Shown here one piece after another: positions 52,461-63,900 of a DNA stretch of 64,000 bases; positions within the stretch are counted from its first letter, which is position 1, and each line of letters begins with the position of its first letter. The notes beneath the pieces were generated by a model that searched no databases, was not told the DNA's origin, and saw nothing but the letters and a program-made list of their open reading frames with translations. The position numbers and the translations under genes were made by a program. Where the stretch lies: contig NC_092872.1 of the NCBI RefSeq assembly GCF_028372415.1, positions 9,802,001 through 9,866,000 of the forward strand, written 5' to 3'. This DNA is from Notamacropus eugenii. Its lineage: Eukaryota > Chordata > Mammalia > Diprotodontia > Macropodidae.

Positions 52461-52879
52461 CTTGGCCATATCCACTTCTCTAGATCTCAGTTTCCAAATA
52501 AGATTAGATGGTTTCTAAAGTCCTACAGTGCTCTAAATCCTCTGATAATATGCTCTGTGTCTATCCACTAGTCATCTGTGTATACCTCCATAATACAGAG
52601 CTCTGAGACTGCTCAGGCTGCCATCTTTCATACCCTCCTAAACTTCATTTTCACCTCATGACAATGTCTAGTTTTTGTGCCCCTCTCTGCTTGCGTAGTC
52701 CATCACATCATCTGTCTTCACTTTCCATTCTCAATCTTGTCCCTCTAGTTAACTAGTTCAGTTTTATGCTGTCCTCTACCCAAAATCCTTGACCATTGCC
52801 TCATGGCCATTGATACATCCATTTTCAAACCCCAGACCTGGAGAATCTTCACCATCCCCCTTTTCCATTCCTACTTGAG

Positions 52880-53140
52880 AGCTTTTTTTCTTTTTAAATA
52901 TTTATTTAGTATTTTCTTTTTCCTCAATTACATGTAAAAACAATTTTTAGCATTTGTTTTTAAATTTTTGAGTTCCAAATTCTCTCCTTTTCTCCCACCC
53001 CACCCCTCTCAATAAGAAAGCAAACAATTTGATATAGGCTATACATATGGAGTCATGCAAAACATATTTCCATATTAGCTGTATTGTGAAATATAGAGCC
53101 AAACACACAAACTCAAGAGCTTCTGAATGCTGCTCGAGGA
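52880..53140 (-). mobile_element. L1 3' end (antisense)
   Basis: 'aattacatgtaaaaacaatttttagcatttgtttttaaatttttgagttccaaattctctcc' and 'ttgatataggctatacatatggagtcatgcaaaacatatttccatatt' are the reverse complement of the L1 3' UTR type at 23925-24290. Confidence 0.75.
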
Positions 53141-53169
53141 AGTCCCAGAGCATGGGACTGGGGTCCACC

Positions 53170-55055
53170 GTACACTTACATTATCTTATTTCAACTGGGC
53201 TCTCACTGGTGTATGGCCATCCTTTCACTCCTTGATAATTACCTCCCTATCACACTTCCTACAGCATCTGTTACAGACATTCTCTTCTGTCTGTCCACCT
53301 ATACTACCTCTGTTCCCCCACCTCAGAGAAGGCCATGAGATCACTCCCTTCCCCATTTCCCCATTCCTAATCCCCCGTCCTATTCCCTCAATGTTGTCCC
53401 TAATACTCCTAGTACTTTGCTCCAGTCCTGGAGGAAGGGGTGGCCCTTGATACTCCTAAGGCCAACCTTCCTATTCTTAAGGTGAATCCAACTCCTCTCA
53501 GGTCTTTATCCCTCTGATCATCCCCTTTCTCTCCAATCTTCAATCTCTTTAGATCCACTGGTTTCTTCCCCACTACCCACAAAAGTGCCCAGCTCTCCAC
53601 TGTCTTTAAAATACCTTCATGTACTTCTGTAATCCCCTTAAATTATCCTTCTAAATCTCTTTCCAATTTCCCAATAATAAATTCCCATATCTATACTCCT
53701 TGCTTATGCTTTCTTTCCTGCCTCACCTCTCCACCCCCTTCAATCTGGCTTCTGACCAAACCACTTAACCAAGACCACTCTCCTTGAGGTTACCAATGAT
53801 TCTGAACTCTTTTCTCAGCCCTCATCCCATAGCTTTTGAGACTTTACTACCTCCTTCCTTCTAGAGATCCTCTCCCCTCTGAGTTTTCTAGATACCTCTC
53901 TCTGTTGGTTCTCCTCCTACCTGCCTGCCTACCAAACTGATTTCTCCATCTCCTTTCCTGATTCATCATCCATGTCATGCCCACTAACCAAAGGCTCTGT
54001 CCTGGGTACTCTTCTCTTCTCTTCTCTTCTCTCTTTATACATTCTCTTTTGATCTCATCAGCTTCCGTGGGGTTGAATCACCTTCCTTTTGTGGATGACT
54101 TCTAAGCCTACATATGCAGTCTTCAACTCTTTCCTGAGATCCAGGTCAGGATCACCATGTGAATGACCCATAGACACCTCAAATTCAGCTGTGCAGAATG
54201 GAGCTCATTAGGCTTCTTCCAAAACCTACCCCTTGTCCTGACTTCCCTGTTTCTGTGTAGGGGATCACAATCCTTCCAGTCACATAGGTTCAGAATTTCA
54301 GTCATCATTGGTTTTCCCTCTTTCTTTCTCTCCTCCTCCATATCCATCAGTTGACATTTGTCACTGAATCAAACACCACAGTCTCCACAATCCCTTTCTC
54401 TCCACTCCCATAGCCACCATCCTAGTTTAGGCTCTCATTGCCTCTCACCTGGACTTTGGTAACAGCCTCCTCATGACCCTCCCTGCCTCCAGTCTCACCC
54501 CTCTCCAAACTGACATTCCTAAAAACACAGTTCTGACAATGGGATCTCCTATGCAAAAAGGTTCAGTAGCTGCTTATTGCTTCTAGGGGAAACTATGAAC
54601 TCATCCGTTATTTAAGCCCTTCTCAATCTGACTCTAGCCCCTAAAGGTTTACACCCTACTGCCCTTCATTCACTCTCTGTTCTGGTTAAACTGGCCCTTT
54701 GCTCCTCCCCAGCCTCAAAACTCCATCTCTCTGCCTTTGTACAGGCTGTCTGTCCCCCATAGCACCTGGCACAAAAAGGCACTGAATAAACAAATGCTGG
54801 TTACCTGTCTTCATGAGGCCTTTCCTGACCACGCTCTTTCCAGATCCTTCCCTGAACTGATTTTCTAGTTATCTTTTATACGCTATTTATTTGTTTATCT
54901 GTATATTGTTCTCCCCCAGCCTATTTCCCTACCAAACAACAGCCATCTCCCTATCCATCTAGAGAGCTGACACTTCGTCTTTGCTGGGTACCTGGCAAAT
55001 ATCAGTCATTAAAAAATATATGTTTGTTGAATGAATTGAATGAATGAATGATTAG
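53170..55055 (+). mobile_element. Long L2 LINE copy with reverse-transcriptase region
   Basis: Landmarks in order: 'caatctggcttctgaccaaaccacttaaccaagaccactctccttgaggttaccaatgattc' (polymerase region), 'gttggttctcctcctacctgcctgcc', 'ccatagacacctcaaattcagc', 'ggctctcattgcctctcacctggactttggtaacagcctcc', 'cttcatgaggcctttcctgacc', terminal 'gaatgaattgaatgaatgaatg'. At about 1.9 kb it is the longest L2 here. It includes a (TCTTC)n run at 54008-54033. Confidence 0.8.
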
Positions 55056-55059
55056 CCTG

Positions 55060-55510
55060 CTTACCGAGGCTGCTGCTGTACACCCCCATGCATGCAGTGT
55101 ATCCCACATGTCTTTATACTGTGCCTCCTCCAGTTATACTGTGTTCTGATGTGGGAATTTGGACAAATTAATTTCCCTCTTTGAGTAAAATGGTGGTAGT
55201 GGGGGTGGGGGTGTTGTACTAGATAGTATCTCAAGGCCCTTTTGGCTCTGATGATTCAGGTTCTGTGTCTTAAGGTTCCTTCCAGTTCTGACATTCCATG
55301 TTCTAGCACCCATGTTCTAGCTACTTATATATAGTAGGTGTACAACACATGGTTGTCGAATTGAATTCTAAGATCCTTTCCAACCCTGACATTCATTGAT
55401 CTGTGTTCTAAGGTCTCTCCCAGAACTGCCATTCTGTGTTCCACATCCTAAGATTCTTTCAGCCCTGACATTCCATGTTATAAATTGCCTTCCAGCTCTG
55501 ACATTCTTTG
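55060..55510 (+). mobile_element. MIR-tail-type fragments in series
   Basis: Repeated 'ttccagttctgacattccatgttctag', 'ttccaaccctgacattcattgat' and 'cccagaactgccattctgtgttc' indicate several copies or a local tandem of the MIR-like 3' tail unit at roughly 40-60 bp steps. Confidence 0.55.
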
Positions 55511-56960
55511 CATGCTCATTCTGAGTAGTTGAAGAGAACCCCATCCCAAGAAGACCCTCCTTGCTCCCGGACCCTACTTTCTCCCAGTTCAGTCCCTTCC
55601 CCATAGTACCCCTCTACCCCCGCTCCTGCAGCCACCCCCACTGAATGACTCTTCCCACCCAAGGAGGGGGCCTCAGAAAGATGAGAAGAACCTACTTAGA
55701 ATCCATGAGGTGGTTCTCCCTCCCCCCTGGCCCCGTCTGGGCCTGGGCTGGCTGCTAGGCCTCCGTGCTGCTGGTCTGACCATAAGGCCTCCTCCCATGG
55801 AACTGATGCTCAGGGCCCAGGCTGAGCCAGAAGGCTCTGCTCCCACCCCCTGTGACTCCGGGAAGGTCAAGGATGAGATGTGTGAGTCATCCCCAAGGCT
55901 CGTCTAAGATGGCTTAGGAGGGGTCTGTCTGCTTCTCCCTAGGGAGAAAGGTGTCCGTTGTGTCCAGGCCTCTTTCCTTTGTGGCTCTGAAGCATCCCAG
56001 ATGACCGTCCCATTTCCTCTCTGCCCCCACCCCTTCCATTGTAAACACAAGCTCTCCTCCCTGCTGGCCCAATCATCCCCAGATACTCTATGGGTACCTG
56101 CTAACCCTCTCCTTTCCCAACTCCTAGCCAGGGGAAGAAGTATTATAGTGGAGCGCAAAAGGCATCCAATTTGGCTCCCCAGCTCTGCTGCTTAGCACAG
56201 TCATTTCCCCTCGTCTTAGCTTCAGTTCCCTCAACTGGCAAAGGAAGATCATAATACACAGCTCATAGGGCTGCTATGAGGAAAGGACTCTGTAAACTGT
56301 CAAGAGCTAGAGAAATGAGGACTCTCAGAAGTGACCCAGAAACTGAAATCAGAGCAGGAGAGTGTGTGGTTAGACTTAAGGAAGGACTGGACACTCCTCT
56401 AGGGGTCTTGAAATCAGTCCATCACTAAGCGTTCCCACCTCCCCTGGGGAGTGGGATGGGGACCTACCTTTCCACTGTGTCTGTAGAAGAGGGTGGACTG
56501 ACTAGACTATTAGACCAAAGGGACTCACGGCCCTAGGACAACATTTTCTCTACCCTTTCCCTCCCTGCTGCTTCTCAGACCCTTTATCCATGTCTTTTTC
56601 AAAAATCGTCCAGAATCTTGGACTTTCCTCAGGAAGGGGATTTCCCCAGCCCAGTTCTTGGATGCATGGAATCATTCTCCGATCTTATCCCAACACACAA
56701 CAGCTGGGGTTTGGCTGAGTAGGTTGGGGGATGGGAGGTGTGAGAATTTCAGTCATGGGTTCTGCCTCGAGCTAACATGGTTTCAGGTCCTGGAGACCTG
56801 CAGAGATGTGAGAGGCCGCAGCTGCTGGGAATAGTGAGACACAGCCCAGGTTGCCTTGAGGGGAACAGAAGGAAAAGGGAAAGAGAAAAGACTTGGGGGC
56901 ATTTGGAGAAACTCTGGATTTATCTCTAACTAGGTGGGAGCCTCTCTAGTCAAACAAGTG
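55511..56960. other. Unique, GC-richer block, no confirmed gene
   Basis: 55620-55930 is GC-rich, with an AP-1-like TGAGTCA at 55882-55888. 56150-56330 holds a plus-strand MIR-like stretch. The open frames at 55673-55907 on both strands overlap and have no motif. No connexin-related or human-neighbour exon is seen. Confidence 0.4.
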
Positions 56961-57029
56961 GACCCATACAGGGGGCTAGCTAGTCCACTGCCTATAGACT
57001 TCATTCCCCAGGAAAGAGTTGGAGGTATG

Positions 57030-57300
57030 ATAAACTTGGAATCACATTTAGAATCAGAGAATGTTAGAGGTGGTCAGGAGCTTAGAACAAGGAACAGAGT
57101 GCTAGACTGGAAGAAATCTCAGAATACAAAATATAGAGCCTAGAATGTTAGAGTTAGAAGGACCTTAACTCAGTAAATAGATATTTAACACCTATAGTGA
57201 GCAAGACACAGAATATAGAAATAAAAGCCAAGTCCCTGCCCTCAAGGAGTTTATATTCTCTTGGTGATACCACAGGTGCACACATAAGTAAAATAGAAAA
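57030..57300. mobile_element. LINE-like dispersed repeat and short MIR pieces
   Basis: 57030-57160 has three successive 'agaatgttagag'-type words. 57165-57290 has 'agccaagtccctgccctcaaggagtttatattctc', the family of 9400. Confidence 0.55.
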
Positions 57301-57640
57301 TCATTTGGAGAGGAGTATAATGCCAACCAGCCCTCTCCCCCAAGTGCCAGGAGAGATTCCCCACCCCCTGCAACATCCTACCTTTTCTAGAAAAGAAAAC
57401 ACGGAGTCACGAGGGACTGCCCTTCCACACAGCACCGTGCCTGGCTTGCCTGGCTCTCCTGGCAGTTCTTTCTCTTTCTGGGCTGGTGCTGGTGCTAGGG
57501 ACAGAGGCAGGGGCCTGGCCTGACCCGGGGCCACCTCTCACCACCAAGCACAATGGTGGAGGGGGCAGCCCCCCCTTCAAAGGTCCCATTGTTCCCTGGA
57601 AGGCAGCAGCTCCTGGGGCTGTTTCAATCCTAGGGATTGT
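57300..57640. other. GC-richer unique block
   Basis: No repeat family recognised; overlapping open frames on both strands (57197-57755) end in the purine tract and are not supported. Confidence 0.4.
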
Positions 57641-57649
57641 CTCCTGGAG

Positions 57650-58075
57650 GCATGGGGCAGGGGGAGGGAAGAAAAAAGACAGTGGGGAGGATGAGGAGCA
57701 TGGAAAGAAAGGAGGGGAGGATGGGCAGAGTTTGGGAAGAAGGGAGGGGAGATAGGAATGACAGAATGAAGGGGAGAGGATAGGAACAAAGGAAGGATAG
57801 AAGGGAGGGGAGGGGTGAGAAAAAGGATTGGGAAGAGGGAGAGGAGATGAATGGGGAGAAAGGAGAAGAGAAGAAAGGGGGTATAAGAGCAGAGAAATGA
57901 GGGGAGAAGCATGGAGAGAAAGGAGGGGAAAGGATGGTGAGAAGGGAAGGGATGATTCAGAAAATGAAGGAGAGAAAGGGAGAAAGGAGGAGAGTAGGAA
58001 AAGAATAGAGAGGGAGAAGGATGGGGAGTAGTTATGAGGTGATGGAAAAGGAGTGAAAGAGAAGAAATATTAGAG
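57650..58075 (+). repeat. Long G/A-rich polypurine tract
   Basis: About 420 bases strongly biased to G and A, with recurring GGGGAGGAT, GGAGAGA and GAAGGGA words. It includes several runs of GGG or GGGG close together. Confidence 0.9.
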
Positions 58076-58079
58076 CTAT

Positions 58080-58550
58080 TATTAGAACTGGGGACTCTTC
58101 ACCGGGACTTCTTTAAACCCATCCCCTTCCCTTCATCTGGGATAGGTGCCAAGAAAGAGTTCAGGGAAAGACAGGAGGGTCTAGGACCCAGGCTGGGATC
58201 CATGCAGTCTCTCTCATCTCTGTCTCTATCCAGGGCTACTCTACCTTTCTGTCGACTTGCCTCCTCTGCTCCAATATTTCCATCATCATATTAGGGTAAG
58301 GGGCAGGCAAGGTGAGCCCAGCAAGGATGAATGAACTCCTGTAACTATGCCAGCACCTTGGATAGCTGCCACCAGGTGACTTGTGTAGGGTAATGTCTGA
58401 TATTACAACTTTCAGCTCTGTGGTTTATAAAACACTTTTCTCACAAAAATTCTGTAAAAGAGATAATGGATTAGGTCCCACTAAGTTCAGGCTCAGATAA
58501 CTGGAAATGGCAGGGATGGAAGGAAGGAAACCCTGGACTTGTTTTGGGTT
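58080..58550. other. Unique sequence, no gene seen
   Basis: Degraded MIR-like sequence at 58390-58500 (tttcagctctgtggtttataaaacacttttctcac). Nothing else recognised. Confidence 0.4.
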
Positions 58551-58554
58551 CACA

Positions 58555-58760
58555 GATGATATATTTTAGAACCTGAAGTATCCTTGAGATCATCTAGTCT
58601 ACCTGTCTCATTTTACAACTGGGGAAACTGAGACTCAGAGAGATGTGCCTTGACCTAAGACCACACAGCTAGTAAAATGCCAGTCAGGATTAAAACCCAA
58701 TGCCTTGAATCTGTCTTGCAGGATCGTAAGTGCTTAATAAATGTTAAATGAAAAAGATTC
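58555..58760 (-). mobile_element. MIR SINE fragment
   Basis: 'tccttgagatcatctagtctacctgtctcattttacaactggggaaactgagactcag' is a clear antisense MIR. Confidence 0.75.
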
Positions 58761-58779
58761 CAACAAATTAAATTCAATT

Positions 58780-59550
58780 TAATTCTGATTTCTAGTCCAG
58801 CATGTTGGGGGGAATCAGTTCCCAGTTTATTAGCTAGGTGACCTATAGTAAATTACCTCATCTCTCAGTTTCCTCATCTGAAAAGTCACAGCTAATGAAA
58901 GAACAGCTCTTTGCCTCTGTGTGTTGACCAGGCAGGGCATGCTTGCTTTCATGGTGACCTCCATACTACCCCCACTCCAAAGAACCTCTCAGTCCTCCGT
59001 TTGGATTTCCACACACACTCCCCCCCAACCTACGTCCACAATTCCATCAAGGGGCTGTCCCTTCCCATGCTGCTTATACCCCCAATAACTCACAGAATTC
59101 AAGGAGATGAGGGCTAAACTCTAGTGGCTGGCACATAGTAAGCACTATATATTAGTTATTATGGTAACTGCCCCTCCTCCATAACCAGCCCTGCTCCCTG
59201 AATTAGCTCCAGAATAGTTATGACTGAATGGAGATGATAATTCCCGCACCTCCCAGGCAATGCATTGAGGTAAATATTTCCCTTATTGCTAAAATACACA
59301 TTTTCAGTTGCTCTGGCTACACACATATTCTAGAGTCCAAACTTCTGATCTAAAAGGAATGAGTGAGTATGGTGACCAATCCAATACTCTTCCTGGATGG
59401 TGTGGAGGCCCCAAGCTGAATCCCACATGCAGGCTCAGTGCTCACCTCCCTCCAGTCACTGACCAATCCAGACCCTGAGCCTGAGAGCAAGAACGACCTT
59501 TGGCTTCAAAGTTTGGCTCAACTTAGCCTGGCTGCTGCTGGTCGTGCACT
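58780..59550. other. Unassigned sequence with MIR pieces, no gene seen
   Basis: 58820-58890 is a plus-strand MIR fragment (ttacctcatctctcagtttcctcatctg). 58900-59550 shows no recognised gene or repeat apart from a short L2-like end at 59120-59165. Confidence 0.4.
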
Positions 59551-59554
59551 TGCC

Positions 59555-60410
59555 CTGTGCCTAGTTCTAGCAGATGGGCTCTTGTCCTGTGGATTCTAAC
59601 TCCATATCCTCTTTCAGGTACCATTCCCTCTCCTCTCTATCCCCTCTGCCACCTCCCCAGTCTAGGCTCTCCCTGCCACCCATTTAGACTATTTTGGTCA
59701 TCTCCTAAAGGGATCTGCTGGCTCTGCTGCTACCCACCTCCAATCCATCCTTCTGTATAGGTCTGCTCACATCATCCTTGTGCTCAAAATCTTTTAGTGG
59801 CTTTCTATTGTCAGCTGCCAGGGATGTAGGTGCCTCCCAAGCCTGGCTTCCCCCTGCCCTTCTTGCTTCAGCCCACCTTATCCCCTTCATGTCTGGCACA
59901 CTCCACCCACACTAAATGACCTTCCATTCCCCAAATCTGCCCACGTCTGTGCTACTGTTCATGTGCTGTGTTCACGCTGTTCCCTATGTTTCTTCTCTCT
60001 CTGCTACTAAATTCCTATCCATTCTTTAAAACTGATGTCAAATGTCTTCTCCTCCAGGAAGACTTCCTTGAAGCCCACCATCTGTTATGACTTTCCCTTT
60101 CAGACTTTCCTTGACATTTTGTTTGTGCTGTTAATGCATTTAACACATAATATTGTGTTCTTGTGTCTCAGCCTCCTATGGGTTCCATGACGGCAGACAC
60201 CTAGATTTTTTAAAAAAATAAATTTTTATTGATGTATTTTGTTTCCACATAGCCTAAATTTCCTCCTGTGTTCCTGACCTCCTCTCCTCCCAGAGAACTA
60301 TCCTATATAAAATGGAATTGTTTACCTGGTTTTATTTAGAGTACATCACCAATGGTGAGCACAGGGGTCTATACAAAGTAGATGCCTAATCAAGGTTTCT
60401 TGAATTGTCC
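59555..60410 (+). mobile_element. L2 LINE 3' region interrupted by another LINE fragment
   Basis: L2 order: 'tcttttagtggctttctattgtcagctgcc', 'tcttctcctccaggaagacttccttgaagccc', 'ctatgggttccatgacggcagacacc'. It is broken at about 60208-60337 by the T-rich LINE-type piece shared with 52280, and resumes with 'atacaaagtagatgcctaatcaagg'. Confidence 0.75.
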
Positions 60411-60499
60411 TGTCCTCCTCTGACCAAGCTGTCATCTACACAAAGTCTGAAAGTCACAAAACTGAAGCCTTATGATCAAAGGATTTAAGAATTCAGGGA

Positions 60500-60620
60500 T
60501 CAGCTGAGTTTTTGGCCACCCTCCCCCATTTTACAGGCCCAGAGGAATGAAGCAGTTTGCCCAGGGTCACATAGTAGCAGAGGTAGGATTTGGATCCAAA
60601 ACCAGACCTCTTTCCCCTTA
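60500..60620 (-). mobile_element. MIR SINE fragment
   Basis: 'cccccattttacaggcccagaggaatgaagcagtttgcccagggtcacatag'. Confidence 0.7.
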
Positions 60621-61165
60621 TACTACACTTCAGTCTTGGTTCCACATCATCTCTCCCTCTCGAACAATATACCTGTTACTTTGGGTCTGGGGTCCTACTT
60701 GCTCTTTCTAGTGCTCCCAAGGTCTAAAACTCTACCCTGCCTCCATAACTATCTGACATTCAGTCTGCTCGAACTTTGGCCCATTAGCCAGTCAGGCTAT
60801 CCTGAGCTGGATCTCAGCTACCTTCTGAGATACGTACCTGTGACCCACAGCTGGACCTCTCTGGTGCCTGCTTCTCCACCTCCTGGTGTCACATAGCCAG
60901 ACCTTTCCCACACTCATCCCTACCTCTCATACTTCTGTCAGCCACAGTTCCTTTCTTTATCATTCACACAATCCTGGAAGGTCCAGTGTCCGGTCCTTGC
61001 CAACCCTGGCCTCACCTGTCCTGCTGACGCTCTGGTACTTAGAACCAAGCTAAAAGGCAAAATAAACTTCTAAGTACAAAATACTATTTCTGCTACTCAT
61101 TGATTCAAATCTACCACTCAGCTGGTCCACTACATTTAAACATTAGGCTTTATACAGCCCTGAGA
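60621..61165. other. Unique or L2-like sequence, no gene seen
   Basis: Pyrimidine-rich, with weak L2 resemblance at 60700-60760; not assigned. Confidence 0.35.
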
Positions 61166-61169
61166 AGCT

Positions 61170-61320
61170 TTCTTTCTTTCTCATCTGTAAAATGGGGATA
61201 ATAAAAGCACCCACCTCCCAGAGCGGTGAGGATCAGATGATTCACCATTTATAAAGCCCTCAGCACAGTGCCTGGCATGTAGTGTGCCCTATGTAAATGT
61301 TAACTATTATTATCGCTACT
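61170..61320 (+). mobile_element. MIR SINE 3' part
   Basis: 'ttctcatctgtaaaatggggataataaaagcacccacctcccagagcggtgagg...cacagtgcctggcatgtagtg' is a well preserved MIR tail. Confidence 0.8.
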
Positions 61321-61589
61321 ATGAATGATTTTCAGGTGTTGTTTAAGCGAAAGCAGCAGAGAGACGAGTTTTGAAAAATTTTAAAAGGTCAGAGCCAGGA
61401 TGGAACTGGTGGCGTGGGGTCAAAGGTAGAGAGAGAGAATAAGTTTCCCGTGACTGAGTTTATGTGATAGCTGAAAAAGACCCCAGACCTCCTCCATCTT
61501 CAACTGAATTAACTACAGTCCAGTGTCTAAAGGGAGAAATAAAATGACCTCCCTGCCTTTGGCCTTAGTCAAACACCATCTACAATGGG

Positions 61590-62065
61590 TTTTTTTCTAG
61601 TTCCAGGTGCCACATTTTAGGAAAGACATTGACATGACACCTTGATTCCAAAGAAAGATGACCAGAATAATGAGGGCACTGGAAATCAAGTGAAGACTGG
61701 TGGAAGGAACTGGAGAAGAGAGACCTTAAGAAGCACCTGCTAGCTGTCTTCCAATATTTAAAGTGCAACTATGTGGAAGAAGGATTAATATTATTATTAT
61801 TAACGAGCAAGGAGAGTTACAGGGGGGCAGGGTTAGGTTCCATATAAAGAACTTTCTAATAGAGCTGATCAAAAGGGGAATAAAATGCTTCAGAAGTAGT
61901 GAGTTCCCCATCACTGGAATTATCCAAAAAGAATCCAAAAGAATCCAAAAAGCCCTGACTATTGAGGGTGGATATTGTGGGGATTTCTGCTCAAGACAGG
62001 GGTGGACTCGATGACCTCCAAGGTCCCGTCCAGCTGCAAGCTTTTGGGATTCTGGGATTAACAAC
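61590..62065 (+). pseudogene. L3/CR1 LINE 3' remnant
   Basis: 'aggaaagacattgacatgacaccttgattcc', 'tatttaaagtgcaactatgtggaagaaggatta', 'gttagttccccatcactgg'-type motif, and 'ggggtggactcgatgacctccaaggtcccgtccagctgcaag' give the end of the CR1/L3 coding region and the 3' UTR. A minus-strand open frame of 235 codons (61726-62433) partly antisense to this is not accepted as a gene. Confidence 0.75.
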
Positions 62066-62525
62066 CTCCCCAGAAAGTCCTTGTTATTTTCCGAGCACTT
62101 AGTGCTTTGCCTGCCTGGAGGGTTTGCAGCTGTGGCTCTTCCTCTCTCCTGATGTTTGTCCCATTTCTGTAGCTTATGATCTGGCCTCTGTTTCTTAAAG
62201 AGACCGGGCTTTATTTTTCTGAAGCATTTCGAAAACATCAGGTCAAACCTAACAGGTGATTCCCTTATACACAGCCCACGGGCTCCCTTTTTCTTTACGA
62301 CTGCTAGGGTAAAATGTTTCTCCGTTTCACTGGCCATAAATCCAATGATCATATCTCTCCTCCATTCCTTCTCTGCTTCCATCCTTATGTCCCTGTAGGA
62401 GCAAGAGCACACTTGACCACCTCTCCCTAACATCCTTTCCTCTAGGTCTTAACCTGGAAATGATGGTAGCAAGTTGGCCACCCACCCTATGTCCTTGGAG
62501 AGCTCCACGGATCTCAACATCATAA
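62066..62525. other. Unique sequence, no gene seen
   Basis: No repeat family recognised; only the unsupported minus-strand frame noted at 61726-62433 runs through it. Confidence 0.4.
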
Positions 62526-62527
62526 AA

Positions 62528-62660
62528 TTTAAGGGCAGCTAAGTGACACAGTGGATAGAGCACAGCCCTGACATTAGGAGGACCTGAGTTCAAATCTGGC
62601 CTCACTTACTAGCTGTGTGACCCTGGGCAAGTCACTTAACCCTAATTGCCTCAAAAAACA
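62528..62660 (+). mobile_element. Marsupial tRNA-derived SINE, short form
   Basis: 'agggcagctaagtgacacagtggatagagcacagccc', 'gacctgagttcaaatctggcctc', 'gctgtgtgaccctgggcaagtcacttaaccctaattgcc', then an A-rich tail 'tcaaaaaacaaacaaa'. It lacks the longer tail of other copies and looks the least diverged. Confidence 0.9.
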
Positions 62661-62669
62661 AACAAATCC

Positions 62670-62860
62670 CAACATAGGATTTATAATTGGAAAAGACCTT
62701 AAAGATCATTACATGTATCTCATTACTTTTACACATGAGGGCACTGAAGTCCATGGAGGTTAAGTGACTTACCTAAGGTCACACAGGTAGTAAGCAGCTG
62801 AGAAAGAATTTGAACTCAGCTTCTCTGACTCGAGATCCAACTCTCTTTCTGCCACAGGAG
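62670..62860 (-). mobile_element. MIR SINE fragment
   Basis: 'gtccatggaggttaagtgacttacctaaggtcacacaggtagtaagc' marks antisense MIR. Confidence 0.75.
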
Positions 62861-62934
62861 ACTGTCCCTTGCTGTGATTAGTGTGACAGAAGATGAACAT
62901 AGCATCAAGACTGATCCACCAGGTAAAGATGGAG

Positions 62935-63065
62935 TGATATCATGCAATAAGCATGTATTAAGTACCTACTATTTACTGAGGTGTGTGGTAGTCTCTGGAG
63001 GAGATACAAAGATAATAAGATATAGTGCCTGCCCTCATAGAGGTCACAGTGTAGAAGAATGATTA
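62935..63065 (+). mobile_element. Ancient LINE-like fragment
   Basis: 'caataagcatgtattaagtacctactatttactgagg...gtgcctgccctcatagagg' belongs to the dispersed family of 9400. Confidence 0.55.
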
Positions 63066-63390
63066 TAACCATTCAGACAGGCAACACTGTATCGAAATAT
63101 ATACTACTACACTATACCATAATTTACAGTACAATGGGAGAGGATCATAGGGCAAGTCAGCACGTCAAGGACCTGGGATTATGTCAGTGTAGAAATTGCC
63201 TTCACAGATGCTGATTTTAGTCCACAGATGTATAACCTGGAGTTCTCCTGGGCTACCCAAGGGCCAGGGAGACGAAATGATTTGTCCATGGTCAGTGGTA
63301 TCAAACTGAGATAGAAATAGATCCCTGAAGGCTGCACGTTGACTTAGAAAACCCCAAGTAGACCATATATATATATCGTTGTATTTTATT
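63066..63390. other. Unassigned sequence, no gene seen
   Basis: A/T-rich with a short (TA)n at 63365-63375. A weak MIR-like stretch lies at 63250-63340. Confidence 0.4.
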
Positions 63391-63395
63391 TTGGG

Positions 63396-63632
63396 TAGCT
63401 AGGTGGCGTAGTAGATAAAGTGCCTGACCTGGAATCAGGAAGACTCTTTTTCTAAGTTAAAATCTGATCTCAGACACTAGCTGTGTGACCCTGGGCAAGT
63501 CATTTCACCCTGTTTGCCTCAGTTTCCTCATCTGTAAAATGAGTTGGAGAAGGAAATGGCAAACTACTCCAGTATCTTTGCCAAGAAAACCCCAAATGGT
63601 GTCACAAAGAGTTGGACCTGATTGAAGAAGAA
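63396..63632 (+). mobile_element. Marsupial tRNA-derived SINE, full length
   Basis: Head 'tagctaggtggcgtagtagataaagtgcctgacctggaatcaggaagac', core 'agctgtgtgaccctgggcaagtcatttcacc', 'cctcagtttcctcatctgtaaaatgag', tail 'ccagtatctttgccaagaaaaccccaaatggtgtc'. It is the best single example in the window of the full head-core-tail order. Confidence 0.9.
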
Positions 63633-63639
63633 ATTGTAT

Positions 63640-63715
63640 TTTTATTGATTTTGTTAGATATTTCCCAATTATATTTCAATCTGGTTTGACCTGCAGCTCA
63701 GTTTTGCTAGCCTCA
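63640..63715. mobile_element. LINE/LTR-like fragment
   Basis: 'tttttattgattttgttagatatttcccaattatatttcaatctgg' looks repeat-derived; family not assigned. Confidence 0.35.
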
Positions 63716-63837
63716 GTTGTCCACTAGGCTATAAATCTGACATTTGTGCAACAGAGTTGCTGCAGCGTGCAGGTAAAATGTAGCATTTGTAGTGTTAGTA
63801 GCCAATTTCTGAGGTTCACACTGAAAATTAAAGTATC

Positions 63838-63839
<2 letters not shown>

Positions 63840-63873
<34 letters not shown>

Positions 63874-63900
63874 CTCCCCCTCCCTCTCTCTCTTTCCCTC
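63840..63900 (+). repeat. (TC)n microsatellite
   Basis: 14 TC units followed by looser pyrimidine-rich sequence. The minus-strand Arg/Glu open frames across it are artefacts. Confidence 0.95.

Noticed and set aside
61726..62433. 235-codon minus-strand open frame
   Set aside because: About half is antisense to an L3/CR1 remnant with a low-complexity Ile-rich stretch; no motif or splice context supports it.
7070..63632. tRNA-like heads with box A/B resemblance at many places
   Set aside because: All are followed by SINE cores and tails and are substituted at tRNA positions; these are SINEs, not tRNA genes.
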